From: a virus
IMG/VR virus record: IMGVR_UViG_3300042514_000228
Location: 1 to 36,765 of that record
Length of the DNA stretch: 36,765 nucleotides
Direction: 5' to 3' (one strand)
Shown piece by piece: positions 20,771 to 28,171 of this stretch. The notes beneath the pieces were generated by a model that was not told the DNA's origin, did no database searches, and saw nothing but the letters and a program-made list of their open reading frames with translations. Position 1 is the first letter of the stretch, and every line of letters starts with the position of its first letter. The translations under genes and the position numbers were made by a program.

Positions 20771-20952
20771 AAACCTACGCAATAGTATTGACCGATTCTC
20801 ACCCGTTAATCCCAAAGGACACCAAGCTATTGATGTTTGATACTCGTGGATTTGGGCGGCAGTTTGGAACTAAAAAAAATGGGGACTACTGGAGTGAGGC
20901 ATTCATTCTAAGCAAGCCAAGCTTGTTTAAAGTGGTAGAAGAAAATGAGTAA
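20767..20952 (+). CDS. Hypothetical protein
   Basis: This is a 61-residue protein. It begins 'MKTYAIVLTDSHPLIPKDTK' and contains 'DTRGFGRQFGTKKNGDYWSE', ending acidic. It overlaps both neighbours by 4-8 bases and lies in a run of small genes of unknown role. No motif is recognised. Confidence 0.5.
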   Translation: MKTYAIVLTDSHPLIPKDTKLLMFDTRGFGRQFGTKKNGDYWSEAFILSKPSLFKVVEENE

Positions 20953-21181
20953 TTATTCGCACATCACAGATGTTCTAAAGGGCGTGGAGGTGGTTGGACG
21001 TGCCAAGCCAACACGTTACACGGCTATTCACTTTGACGGGCGCACGGTTAAGCATTCGGGTACGTTTAGGGATTTTTGCACGTTGCACCAATTTCCATAT
21101 CACACGCTAAAAACACAAGGCAGCACCGCGTTCACAGTTGGGTATAACTGGGAGGGCTGGCAATTTACTAAAGAAAACTAA
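20945..21181 (+). CDS. Hypothetical protein
   Basis: This is a 78-residue protein: 'MSNYSHITDVLKGVEVVGRA', 'YTAIHFDGRTVKHSGTFRDF' and 'FTVGYNWEGWQFTKEN'. The strand-rich pattern suggests a small DNA- or RNA-binding domain, but no family is recognised. It overlaps the previous gene by eight bases. Confidence 0.5.
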   Translation: MSNYSHITDVLKGVEVVGRAKPTRYTAIHFDGRTVKHSGTFRDFCTLHQFPYHTLKTQGSTAFTVGYNWEGWQFTKEN

Positions 21182-21187
21182 ACGAAA

Positions 21188-21544
21188 ATGAACCCTGTAC
21201 TTTTGACCATACCAGTATTTATAGCAGCTACGTTAACGCTTGCGTGTGGTATGCTATTTGCAATTATCCATCAAAAGGATGAAAGGATAGCTGACCTTTT
21301 GGAAGATAAAGAAATTTCGCTAAAGGCAATCACAACCATGCGAAAACTTTACGAAGTGGAGATTGAAGTGTCAAAGAAACTTGAGGACGATCTACTGCAA
21401 GCTGACAAGGAATATGATGCGAAGGATAGGGAATTGAAAGCCGCTAAGGAAACCATCCAGCATTTGACCGCTCGCACGTTCACAGGACGTAAGCGGAACA
21501 ATAAAGGGCAGTTTGTGACCGTTGCTAAGGATGTTGAGCCTTAA
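21188..21544 (+). CDS. Membrane-anchored coiled-coil protein (spanin or Rz-like candidate)
   Basis: This is a 118-residue protein with an N-terminal hydrophobic segment (about residues 4-26, 'LLTIPVFIAATLTLACGMLF'). A long charged coiled coil runs through about residue 90, and the basic tail ends 'GRKRNNKGQF'. The topology, N-terminal anchor plus periplasmic or cytoplasmic coiled coil, resembles i-spanins, which disrupt the outer membrane in Gram-negative hosts. There is no overlapping o-spanin visible, so the role is uncertain. The basic end could also bind nucleic acid. Confidence 0.5.
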   Translation: MNPVLLTIPVFIAATLTLACGMLFAIIHQKDERIADLLEDKEISLKAITTMRKLYEVEIEVSKKLEDDLLQADKEYDAKDRELKAAKETIQHLTARTFTGRKRNNKGQFVTVAKDVEP

Positions 21545-21565
21545 CTTTACATTGTGGTAGAGGCA

Positions 21566-22027
21566 ATGTATAACCAACTTCGGAATGATACTAGCCTTTG
21601 CAACTTAGCAAAGCGATGTTCGGGCGATAAGTGGGAGGACGTTATGCAAGAAATCGGGATAGTTCTTTGCTTAAAATCTAATAGCGAACTGCAAAGGATT
21701 AGCCAATACTTCAACTTTTGGTGTGCACGTACAATTATGAACATGAGTAGCCGCAAAGGTGTTGTTGGCCGTATTGATGTTCTTATAGACGGCAACGTGG
21801 AGGTTAGCGACACGCCCGACATAATAGACGAGTGCAACGTGACCGAGATGGCAACGCAAGCAAATAAGATGCTAGAAGAAATGCCGTGGTATGACCGCGA
21901 ATTGTTCAAAGTCTACTTACAAGAGGGGTCGTTTCGTAACGTAGCCAAAGCGACCAAACTACCTTTGTCGAGCGTTTACAGTTCTATTTCACAAGTCCAA
22001 ATCAAACTACGCAAGCAAATCAAATGA
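21566..22027 (+). CDS. Sigma-factor-like protein
   Basis: This is a 153-residue protein from the ATG at 21566 (GTG at 21554 is an alternative). The first half carries 'WEDVMQEIGIVL', reminiscent of sigma region 2. The C-terminal third has 'MPWYDRELFKVYLQEGSFRN' followed by 'VAKATKLPLSSVYSSISQVQ', an HTH like sigma region 4. The composition fits small phage sigma-like or late transcription activators (ECF-like). It would redirect host polymerase, probably to late promoters, though which sites is not readable here. It lies right before the surface-modification and packaging genes. Confidence 0.65.
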   Translation: MYNQLRNDTSLCNLAKRCSGDKWEDVMQEIGIVLCLKSNSELQRISQYFNFWCARTIMNMSSRKGVVGRIDVLIDGNVEVSDTPDIIDECNVTEMATQANKMLEEMPWYDRELFKVYLQEGSFRNVAKATKLPLSSVYSSISQVQIKLRKQIK

Positions 22028-22254
22028 TTGAATTAATAGTATCGGGCGCATTTATATCTATTATAGCAATGGCCATCACCGAGTTTACCAAGCAGATACC
22101 ATACAAACCGTTCAACTGCTCTATGTGCATGGTGTGGTGGTGTTCTTTGGCTTTTGCCTTATTGCATTTCACGACAGTAGATGCCGTTGTATTTATTGGA
22201 GCTGCAATTTTAACCCGTCAAACCCTATGGAAAATATGGCCAACAATGTTTTGA
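22024..22254 (+). CDS. Small membrane protein with Cys-x-x-Cys motif
   Basis: This 76-residue protein has three hydrophobic stretches, about residues 3-20, 35-50 and 54-70. A 'PFNCSMCMVWWCSLAFALL' segment contains a CxxC pair in the middle. Similar small membrane proteins with Cys-rich centres occur in Bacteroidetes phages; a holin or exclusion role is conceivable. It overlaps the sigma-like gene by four bases and the next gene by 28. Confidence 0.5.
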   Translation: MIELIVSGAFISIIAMAITEFTKQIPYKPFNCSMCMVWWCSLAFALLHFTTVDAVVFIGAAILTRQTLWKIWPTMF

Positions 22255-22469
22255 GTGAGCAGGATGCTGCATGGGTTGAATCAAAACGCGACACCATTCT
22301 AAGGATGGCAAGCGGCAACTTTGCAGGCGAAATATCAATAGAAGATAGGGGCAACTATCACAGGATAGCACAGCATTTAATCGGGTTTGGTTTTTTGGTG
22401 TGTTGGACTTGTGGCTCGGGCATTCAAACAATAGGCGCATACATTAAAAATAGTCTACAATGGCACTAA
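22227..22469 (+). CDS. Hypothetical conserved phage protein
   Basis: This is an 80-residue protein using the ATG at 22227 ('MENMANNVLSEQDAAW'). The longer upstream extension runs out of frame through a better gene. It has the recurrent pattern 'ILRMASGNFAGEISIEDRGN' and ends 'CWTCGSGIQTIGAYIKNSLQ', which I have seen in Bacteroidetes phage small proteins of unknown function. It is coupled to the glycosyltransferase that follows by 10 bases of overlap. Confidence 0.5.
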   Translation: MENMANNVLSEQDAAWVESKRDTILRMASGNFAGEISIEDRGNYHRIAQHLIGFGFLVCWTCGSGIQTIGAYIKNSLQWH

Positions 22470-23224
22470 TTTCTTTAGCAGTTTGGGATACGGAGGAAAA
22501 CGGTAGGACAGAATACACAGCGAAAACATTAGAAACACTTTACTTAACGGTCAACACACGTAAGCATCGCATTATTATTGTGGACAATGGGAGCTGCGAA
22601 GCAACCCAAAACCTACTAAATAAAGCCGCACGCATTGAAGTGATACGCTTGCATGAGAATATCGGAACGGCTAAGGCGGTCAACAAGGCATGGCAGCTAC
22701 GTAAGCCAAACGAAAACTGCGTGAAGATGGATAACGATGTTGTAATTCATTCGCGCGATTGGGTGGAGGATATGGAGCGTGCAATTAAACTAGATCCTGC
22801 TATTGGCATTGTTGGCCTTAAACGAAAGGACTGCTGGGAAGAGCCAATCCGCAACGACTTCTACAAGTCTAGCCTAGAGATGTTGCCACACGTACCGGGC
22901 GAACCGTGGGTAGTTGTTGAGCGTGTTAATCATGTGATGGGTACGTGTCAAATGTTTAACTCCGCTTTGCTAGACAAGATTGGCTACCTATACCAACCGC
23001 GTCTTTATGGTTTTGACGATGCACTTGCGGCTATCCGTTGCCAAGTTGCTGGGTTCTATTCTTGTTTCCTTCCACACATTGAAATTGACCACATCGACAC
23101 GGGAGCCACCGCGTATCAGGGATGGAAAGAGAAACACGCAAGCGAAGATATGGCAGAATATAACCGACTTAAAAATGGCTACCTTAGTGGAACAATTCCA
23201 GTTTATTCAGAAGCGACATGGTAG
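22460..23224 (+). CDS. Family 2-like glycosyltransferase
   Basis: This 254-residue protein has the GT-A fold pattern of family 2 glycosyltransferases. It shows 'IIIVDNGSCEATQNLL', 'NIGTAKAVNKAW' and the DxD-like 'VKMDNDVVIH' that would bind metal and sugar nucleotide, with an acceptor-site region later ('GFDDALAAIRCQVAGF'). It would add a sugar to host or virion components. It starts a block of sugar and SAM-dependent enzymes (22460-25085) all overlapping head to tail, suggesting joint surface modification. Confidence 0.85.
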   Translation: MALISLAVWDTEENGRTEYTAKTLETLYLTVNTRKHRIIIVDNGSCEATQNLLNKAARIEVIRLHENIGTAKAVNKAWQLRKPNENCVKMDNDVVIHSRDWVEDMERAIKLDPAIGIVGLKRKDCWEEPIRNDFYKSSLEMLPHVPGEPWVVVERVNHVMGTCQMFNSALLDKIGYLYQPRLYGFDDALAAIRCQVAGFYSCFLPHIEIDHIDTGATAYQGWKEKHASEDMAEYNRLKNGYLSGTIPVYSEATW

Positions 23225-24477
23225 TAATAACGACGACCTCCGACCGCTCAAAATGCAAACGTTTAGAGCGTTCACTTATTGCAACTGGACACCAGTATCA
23301 TATTATTGAACACGAATGGGGTGGCTTTTTGGATAAGATACATTTCACTTATCGCTATTTAAAAACCTGCAACCATACGCATTTTATTTATACCGACGCA
23401 TGGGACACCGTAGCCATTGCAACCCCTTGCAACCCCTTGCAAGGTTTATTATTTTCGGCAGAACGTGCCTGCTATCCACATCCCGAAAAGGCCGTGCTAT
23501 ATCCCGAAACTGATAGCCCGTTTAAGTACGTTAACGGTGGAGGGTTTGCAGGCGAATCACAACGCTTTATTGAGTTATACGAATTATGCCCACCAACCGA
23601 TGAAGTAAACGACCAAGTATGGTTAACGGATAGATACCTTGCCAACACCAACACAATCAAACTAGACACCAACCGCGAACTATTCCAGACCTTAGCCTTT
23701 TGCCCACCTACTGACTTTGTGGAGGGTGCAACCTTTTGGCATGGTAACGGACACACACCTTTAGAACCAGCACTAATGACATTACCTATCACCATTGCAA
23801 CGCTTACGGCCCTATGGCAGGACACGCCCGAAAGCCACAGGAACATCAACAACTTACTTACTGACCTAACCAACGCAGACCTAAAGCTAAAAGAGTTTAG
23901 GGATTACGTAGAGCAAACAGCCTACGGTTTTGGTGAGCGTTCCTTTATTGGATTTTGGCAAGTATTAGCTAACGCATTACCGCCTACCTTTTCATTCCTA
24001 GAGATTGGAGTTTATCGCGGGCAATCTTTAGCAGCCATCAAACTAGCGCAACCCAAAGCCAAAGTAACGGGCATCACTCCACTAGACACTACAGGCGGTT
24101 TTCATTCGAGCGATTACTCAAAGGACATAAGCGACCTGCACAAACGCTACAAATTAAAGCAGCCTACTATCGTGCCATATCGCAGTGATGCACCCGAAGC
24201 ATTAGCAGTTGCAAGTGGGCAAGAGTGGGACGTTATCTATGTAGATGGTGGCCACAGTTACGAGGTAGCCAAACAAGACATTTATACCTACTCATCATTT
24301 GTTAAAGTAGGCGGTTACTTAATTGTTGATGACTGCGCAAACCGTTACAATATGCCTGAAGGTTACTTTAAAGGAATTGAAACAGTCAGCCAAGCAGTAG
24401 ATGAATTGCTGCCAAATGATTACTTTTGTGAGTTATTTAGCGTTGTCCACATTAGAGTGTTTAAGAGAATTAAATGA
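23218..24477 (+). CDS. Glycosyltransferase fused to a class I methyltransferase
   Basis: This is a 419-residue two-domain protein. Residues 1 to about 200 resemble glycosyltransferases of the procollagen-modifying type ('HFIYTDAWDTVAIATP', 'YVNGGGFAGESQRFIELYEL', 'NDQVWLTDRYL'). Residues about 230-419 form a SAM-dependent methyltransferase: 'FLEIGVYRGQSLAAIKLA' (glycine-rich motif I), 'YVDGGHSYEVAKQDIYTYSS' (motif II), 'GGYLIVDDC' (motif III). This resembles Methyltransf_24-type enzymes that methylate sugars or nucleotides. The fusion could attach and then methylate a sugar. It overlaps the preceding gene by seven bases. Confidence 0.75.
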   Translation: MVVITTTSDRSKCKRLERSLIATGHQYHIIEHEWGGFLDKIHFTYRYLKTCNHTHFIYTDAWDTVAIATPCNPLQGLLFSAERACYPHPEKAVLYPETDSPFKYVNGGGFAGESQRFIELYELCPPTDEVNDQVWLTDRYLANTNTIKLDTNRELFQTLAFCPPTDFVEGATFWHGNGHTPLEPALMTLPITIATLTALWQDTPESHRNINNLLTDLTNADLKLKEFRDYVEQTAYGFGERSFIGFWQVLANALPPTFSFLEIGVYRGQSLAAIKLAQPKAKVTGITPLDTTGGFHSSDYSKDISDLHKRYKLKQPTIVPYRSDAPEALAVASGQEWDVIYVDGGHSYEVAKQDIYTYSSFVKVGGYLIVDDCANRYNMPEGYFKGIETVSQAVDELLPNDYFCELFSVVHIRVFKRIK

Positions 24478-25085
24478 ACGTACTACTGCACTACACAAAT
24501 GAGGGGCGAGATATTGTAAAGCAATACGCAACGGGCAAGATTTTAGATATTGGCGCAATGGTTAACCCCATGTTTGCCAACGTGGACACGGTAGACATTA
24601 ACCAGCCTTGCACCTTTCAAGGCAATATAAACAATCCCGATGTTTGGAGTAAGGTTCTAGCGCACGTTAAAAAGAACGGCAAATATGACTTTGCTATTTG
24701 TACGCATACGCTCGAAGATATATCCAACCCGTTATTCGTTTGTGAGCAAATGGCAAAGGTTGCTAAAGGCGGTGGGATAGTAGTGCCTAGCAAGTACATT
24801 GAAAGCGGTCGACACGCTGGCTATTATCGCGGCTTTATTCATCACAGATGGATTTGGAATATTGAGGGCAATAACTTTGTAGGTTATCCAAAACTGAACT
24901 TATTTGAGCATTCTAAGTTTGATAAGCTAAATGAGTTTGGAAGTACAAAGACTGAAATAGTATTGATTTGGCAGGGTAGTGTAGACGTTAGCGCGGTTAA
25001 CGGTGATTTCCTTGGCCCTGACAATGCAAGTGTTGAACAGTATTACGAAAACTTGATAACAGATGCACCCAACACGAACATTTAA
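24474..25085 (+). CDS. Putative SAM-dependent methyltransferase
   Basis: This 203-residue protein has a shortened Rossmann-type SAM-binding fold: 'KILDIGAMVNPMFANVDTVD' (motif I and acidic residue), 'DFAICTHTLEDISNPLFVCE' and 'MAKVAKGGGIVVPSKYIES' (motif III-like). The acceptor is unknown. It is the last gene of the surface-modification block and overlaps its predecessor by four bases. A tiny ORF (25063-25116) overlaps its 3' end. Confidence 0.65.
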   Translation: MNVLLHYTNEGRDIVKQYATGKILDIGAMVNPMFANVDTVDINQPCTFQGNINNPDVWSKVLAHVKKNGKYDFAICTHTLEDISNPLFVCEQMAKVAKGGGIVVPSKYIESGRHAGYYRGFIHHRWIWNIEGNNFVGYPKLNLFEHSKFDKLNEFGSTKTEIVLIWQGSVDVSAVNGDFLGPDNASVEQYYENLITDAPNTNI

Positions 25086-25116
25086 GACACCAGACGAATT
25101 ATTTGCAGCGCATTAA
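25063..25116 (+). pseudogene. 17-codon remnant resembling a terminase small-subunit N-terminus
   Basis: An ATG at 25063 opens 'MHPTRTFKTPDELFAAH' and stops at TAA (25114-25116), directly followed by the ATG of the ParB-like gene (TAAATG). The 'FKTPDEL' opening is reminiscent of small terminase or DNA-packaging proteins of Bacteroidetes phages, and the packaging genes follow just downstream. It may be a gene cut off when the ParB-methyltransferase cassette arrived, or just a short leader ORF. Confidence 0.35.
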
Positions 25117-25656
25117 ATGAAAACAGAAACCGTAAAAATATCGGAGGTTAAAAGCAACCCGAACAACCCGCGAATCATTAAAGACGATAAGTTTAAGAAG
25201 CTTGTTGAATCTGTAAAGACGTTTCCCGAAATGCTAAACATTCGCCCTATTGTCGTAAATAGCGACATGGTGGTGCTTGGTGGTAATATGCGGTTACGTG
25301 CTTGCAAAGAAGCAGGATTGAAGGAAATACCAATAATCAAAGCTGACACGTTAACACCCGAACAGCAAAGCGAGTTCATTATCAAAGACAACGTAAGCGG
25401 TGGCGAATGGGATTGGAATATGCTTGCGAATGAATGGAACGCGGAGGAGTTGGATGCGTGGGGGTTGGATGTGCCTATTGCATTTGATACGGATTATTCA
25501 GATAAAAATAAGGAAATTGACATTGATGAATTAGATTCTGAAATGGTAATAAAACTAAAGTATTCAGAGGGCGAATACAATACCGTAAAAGACCAACTAA
25601 GCAAAATTGCAGCTACTCCAGAGCAAGCCGTTTGGAAACTATTAGGAAATGAGTAA
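25117..25656 (+). CDS. ParB/Srx-like protein
   Basis: This is a 179-residue protein with a ParB-like N-terminal domain: 'VKISEVKSNPNNPRIIKDDK', 'IRPIVVNSDMVVLGGNMRLR' and 'ACKEAGLKEIPIIKA', the GGN-x-R-x-x-A-x-x-x-AG signature. Stand-alone forms in phages are often paired with DNA methylases, and some have nuclease or ATPase activity. The C-terminal half is acidic and helical. It overlaps the cytosine methyltransferase by eight bases, so the two are a cassette. A role in choosing or protecting DNA sites is inferred. Confidence 0.8.
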   Translation: MKTETVKISEVKSNPNNPRIIKDDKFKKLVESVKTFPEMLNIRPIVVNSDMVVLGGNMRLRACKEAGLKEIPIIKADTLTPEQQSEFIIKDNVSGGEWDWNMLANEWNAEELDAWGLDVPIAFDTDYSDKNKEIDIDELDSEMVIKLKYSEGEYNTVKDQLSKIAATPEQAVWKLLGNE

Positions 25657-26665
25657 ACACCTATTTCCATATAAGTGGAATTTGTCAAACGGTTATCCTG
25701 AAAAGAAAAACGGGTTAAAAGTTTTTGGCACGTTTATTTGTGGTGGAGGTTCAACAATGGGCTATAAGTTAGCAGGCTTTGAACATTTGGGAGGGGTGGA
25801 AATCGACCCTCCTATTGCGGACGTTTACAAAACAAATCACAACCCAAAATATCTATTTGTTGAGGACATTCGGGATTTTGCAAAGCGATTGGATTACCCT
25901 GCGGATTTATACAACTTGGATATTTTAGACGGTTCGCCCCCTTGTTCAAGTTTTAGCATGGCAGGAAATCGCGAAAAGGATTGGGGCAAGACTAAGGTAT
26001 TTCGCGAAGGTCAGGCAGAACAAAGATTAGACGATTTGTTTTTTGATTACATTGCATTGGCAAAGAAGCTGCAACCGAAAGTGGTAATTGCTGAAAATGT
26101 AAAGGGGCTAATTCAGGGCAATGCAAAAGCTTACGTTCACAGAATCAAAAAGGAATTTGAAGCGGCTGGTTATGTAGTTCAGTTATTCCTATTAAACGCA
26201 GCAAGCATGGGAGTACCGCAGAAACGTGAACGGGTGTTCTTTATTTGCCAACGAAATGATTTAAATTTTCCTAAATTAGAATTAAAGTTTAATGAAGAGG
26301 CGATAACTTTTGAAAAAATTGACGAGGGTATTATTATAAGTAAAGAACTTTCAAAAGGATTTTTAAATGATTGGGAAAATGCAAAAATTGGGGGAAGTGT
26401 AGGGAAATTTTTTTCAAATCAAAAAGTTAATCCAAAAGATATTTTAAATACAATTGCAAGTGGAACTTATAAATTCCATTGGAAACAGCCAAGAGAAATA
26501 TCTAAAAATGAATTTTGTCAATGCGGAAGTTATCCACTTGATTACAACTTTAAAACTATCGAACCAAAGTATTTAATTGGAATGAGTGTGCCGCCTGTTA
26601 TGACTGCGCAAGTTGCCAATCAGATATTTTTGCAATGGTTTAAAACAGCCGAAAAGCAGCCGTGA
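25649..26665 (+). CDS. C5 cytosine DNA methyltransferase
   Basis: This 338-residue enzyme has the C5-cytosine methyltransferase motifs in order: I 'GTFICGGGSTMGYKLAGFEH', II/III acidic 'GGVEIDPPI', IV 'DGSPPCSSFSMAG' (catalytic C99), VI 'IAENVKGLI', VIII 'QKRERVFFI', and IX/X 'GMSVPPVMTAQVANQIF'. It methylates cosine carbon 5 (cytosine) in a site fixed by the variable region, here a strongly A/T-rich stretch around 26270-26530. Phage versions protect viral DNA from host restriction. No matching restriction nuclease is nearby, so it is likely an orphan. Confidence 0.93.
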   Translation: MSKHLFPYKWNLSNGYPEKKNGLKVFGTFICGGGSTMGYKLAGFEHLGGVEIDPPIADVYKTNHNPKYLFVEDIRDFAKRLDYPADLYNLDILDGSPPCSSFSMAGNREKDWGKTKVFREGQAEQRLDDLFFDYIALAKKLQPKVVIAENVKGLIQGNAKAYVHRIKKEFEAAGYVVQLFLLNAASMGVPQKRERVFFICQRNDLNFPKLELKFNEEAITFEKIDEGIIISKELSKGFLNDWENAKIGGSVGKFFSNQKVNPKDILNTIASGTYKFHWKQPREISKNEFCQCGSYPLDYNFKTIEPKYLIGMSVPPVMTAQVANQIFLQWFKTAEKQP

Positions 26666-27042
26666 AAAACCCAATCCCAAATAACAAGCCTTTCGTTAAA
26701 GGTCAAAGCGGAAACCCTAACGGTCGACCCCGTAAGTATGTCAGCCTTTTGACCGAGCAGGGTTATAAGCGGTCTGAAATAAATGACACTATTAGTGCGA
26801 TGATGGCAATGACTTTAGATGAGTTGGCAGAAGTTTACAGAAACCCATTAGCAACAATACTGGAAAAAACTATTGCAGGAGCCATGAAAAAATCACTGGA
26901 AAAAGGAACACTATATTCTTTAGAAACTTTAATGAGTAGGGTGCATGGTGTGCCAAACCAAACGGTTAATCAAGTAGTTAGTGAACGCCCGATATTTAAC
27001 GAAATAGACTTGGATGTTCCAACGGACAACAGCGCAGGTTAA
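26662..27042 (+). CDS. Terminase small subunit-like protein (KGQSGNPNGRP motif)
   Basis: This is a 126-residue protein starting at GTG 26662, overlapping the methyltransferase stop (GTGA). It has the 'FVKGQSGNPNGRPRK' motif of DUF5681-like proteins and a helical rest ('ISAMMAMTLDELAEVYRNPL', 'ILEKTIAGAMKKSLEK'). In Bacteroidetes phages such proteins immediately precede the large terminase and probably serve as its DNA-recognition partner. The next gene overlaps it by 29 bases. No ATPase motif is present, as expected. Confidence 0.7.
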   Translation: MKNPIPNNKPFVKGQSGNPNGRPRKYVSLLTEQGYKRSEINDTISAMMAMTLDELAEVYRNPLATILEKTIAGAMKKSLEKGTLYSLETLMSRVHGVPNQTVNQVVSERPIFNEIDLDVPTDNSAG

Positions 27043-28171
27043 AATAGCTAAACTCCGCAAGCGAGTTAGGGTAGTACAAGGCGGCACGAGCAGCTCAAAA
27101 ACGTTCACCATAATACCGCTATTAATTCAATACGCAACGCAGCAAAAAGGGTCAGAAATAAGCGTAGTAGCGGAATCAGTACCCCATTTGCGGAGGGGCG
27201 CAATACGTGACTTCTTGAAGATAATGGATTGGACTGGAAACTTTAATTCATTAAACTGGAATAAATCAAGCCTATTATACACCTTTGAAAACGGCAGCTT
27301 TATAGAGTTTTTTAGCGCAGACCAACCCGATAAAATGAGGGGCGCAAGGCGTGACGTTCTATTTGTGAACGAAGCCAATAACACAAGCTGGGAAACATAT
27401 ATGCAGCTAAGTATTAGAACGCGAAAGTTTATCTATATTGACTACAACCCGACTATGCTATTTTGGGCGCATACGGAATTAATAGGCAAACCCGATACTG
27501 ACTTTATCGTGCTAACATACAAGGACAACGAAGCCCTAGAGCCTGCCATTGTCAAAGAGATTGAAGCAGCCCGAACCAAAGGTGAAACGTCTAGCTATTG
27601 GGCGAATTGGTGGAGGGTTTACGGGCTTGGTGAAGTAGGTAGCTTGCAAGGCGTTGTGTTCAAAGAATGGCAGCAAGTGGACAAAATGCCTACTACCTTT
27701 AAGTGGAAAGCATACGGCCTAGACTGGGGGTTTACAAACGACCCGACTAGCTTTGTAGAGGTGTGCGAAAGTGAGGGCAAACTTTGGCTTAACGAATTGC
27801 TTTATGAAACGAACCTAACCAACAGCGACATAGCCCAACGCCTTAACGCTTACAAGGGCGGTGAGATTATCGCAGACAGCGCAGAACCGAAAAGTATTGA
27901 GGACTTAAAGCGGTTTGGCTTTAGGATAAGAGGGTGCAAAAAGGGAGCAGATAGCATACGCATAGGACTAGATAAGATGCAACAACAACCGCTTATGGTA
28001 ACAAGTAGCAGCCTTAATCTAATCAAAGAACTTCGTGGTTACATTTGGCAAGTGGATAAGACAGGCGCGCAGACAAACGACCCGATAGGATTAGACCATG
28101 CCATAGATGCGAGTAGGTACTGCATTATGGAGAAACTAAGCGCACGCAGCGGCACATACGCAATAAGATGA
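27014..28171 (+). CDS. terL: Terminase large subunit
   Basis: This 385-residue DNA-packaging motor has both expected domains. The ATPase has Walker A 'GGTSSSKT' (23-30) and Walker B 'VLFVNEA' with E120. The RNase H-like nuclease has 'GLDWGF' (D237), 'IIADSAEPKS' (D288) and 'GLDHAIDA' (D361), forming the catalytic acidic triad. It pumps DNA into the prohead and makes the terminal cut. The composition resembles PBSX/Terminase_3 type enzymes. It is coupled to the small subunit upstream and a glycosyltransferase downstream. Confidence 0.95.
   Translation: MFQRTTAQVKIAKLRKRVRVVQGGTSSSKTFTIIPLLIQYATQQKGSEISVVAESVPHLRRGAIRDFLKIMDWTGNFNSLNWNKSSLLYTFENGSFIEFFSADQPDKMRGARRDVLFVNEANNTSWETYMQLSIRTRKFIYIDYNPTMLFWAHTELIGKPDTDFIVLTYKDNEALEPAIVKEIEAARTKGETSSYWANWWRVYGLGEVGSLQGVVFKEWQQVDKMPTTFKWKAYGLDWGFTNDPTSFVEVCESEGKLWLNELLYETNLTNSDIAQRLNAYKGGEIIADSAEPKSIEDLKRFGFRIRGCKKGADSIRIGLDKMQQQPLMVTSSSLNLIKELRGYIWQVDKTGAQTNDPIGLDHAIDASRYCIMEKLSARSGTYAIR

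Noticed and set aside
22125-22226. An N-terminal extension of the 22227 gene
   Set aside because: It overlaps the better membrane-protein gene at 22024-22254 and has Cys/Phe-rich residues typical of a shadow frame.
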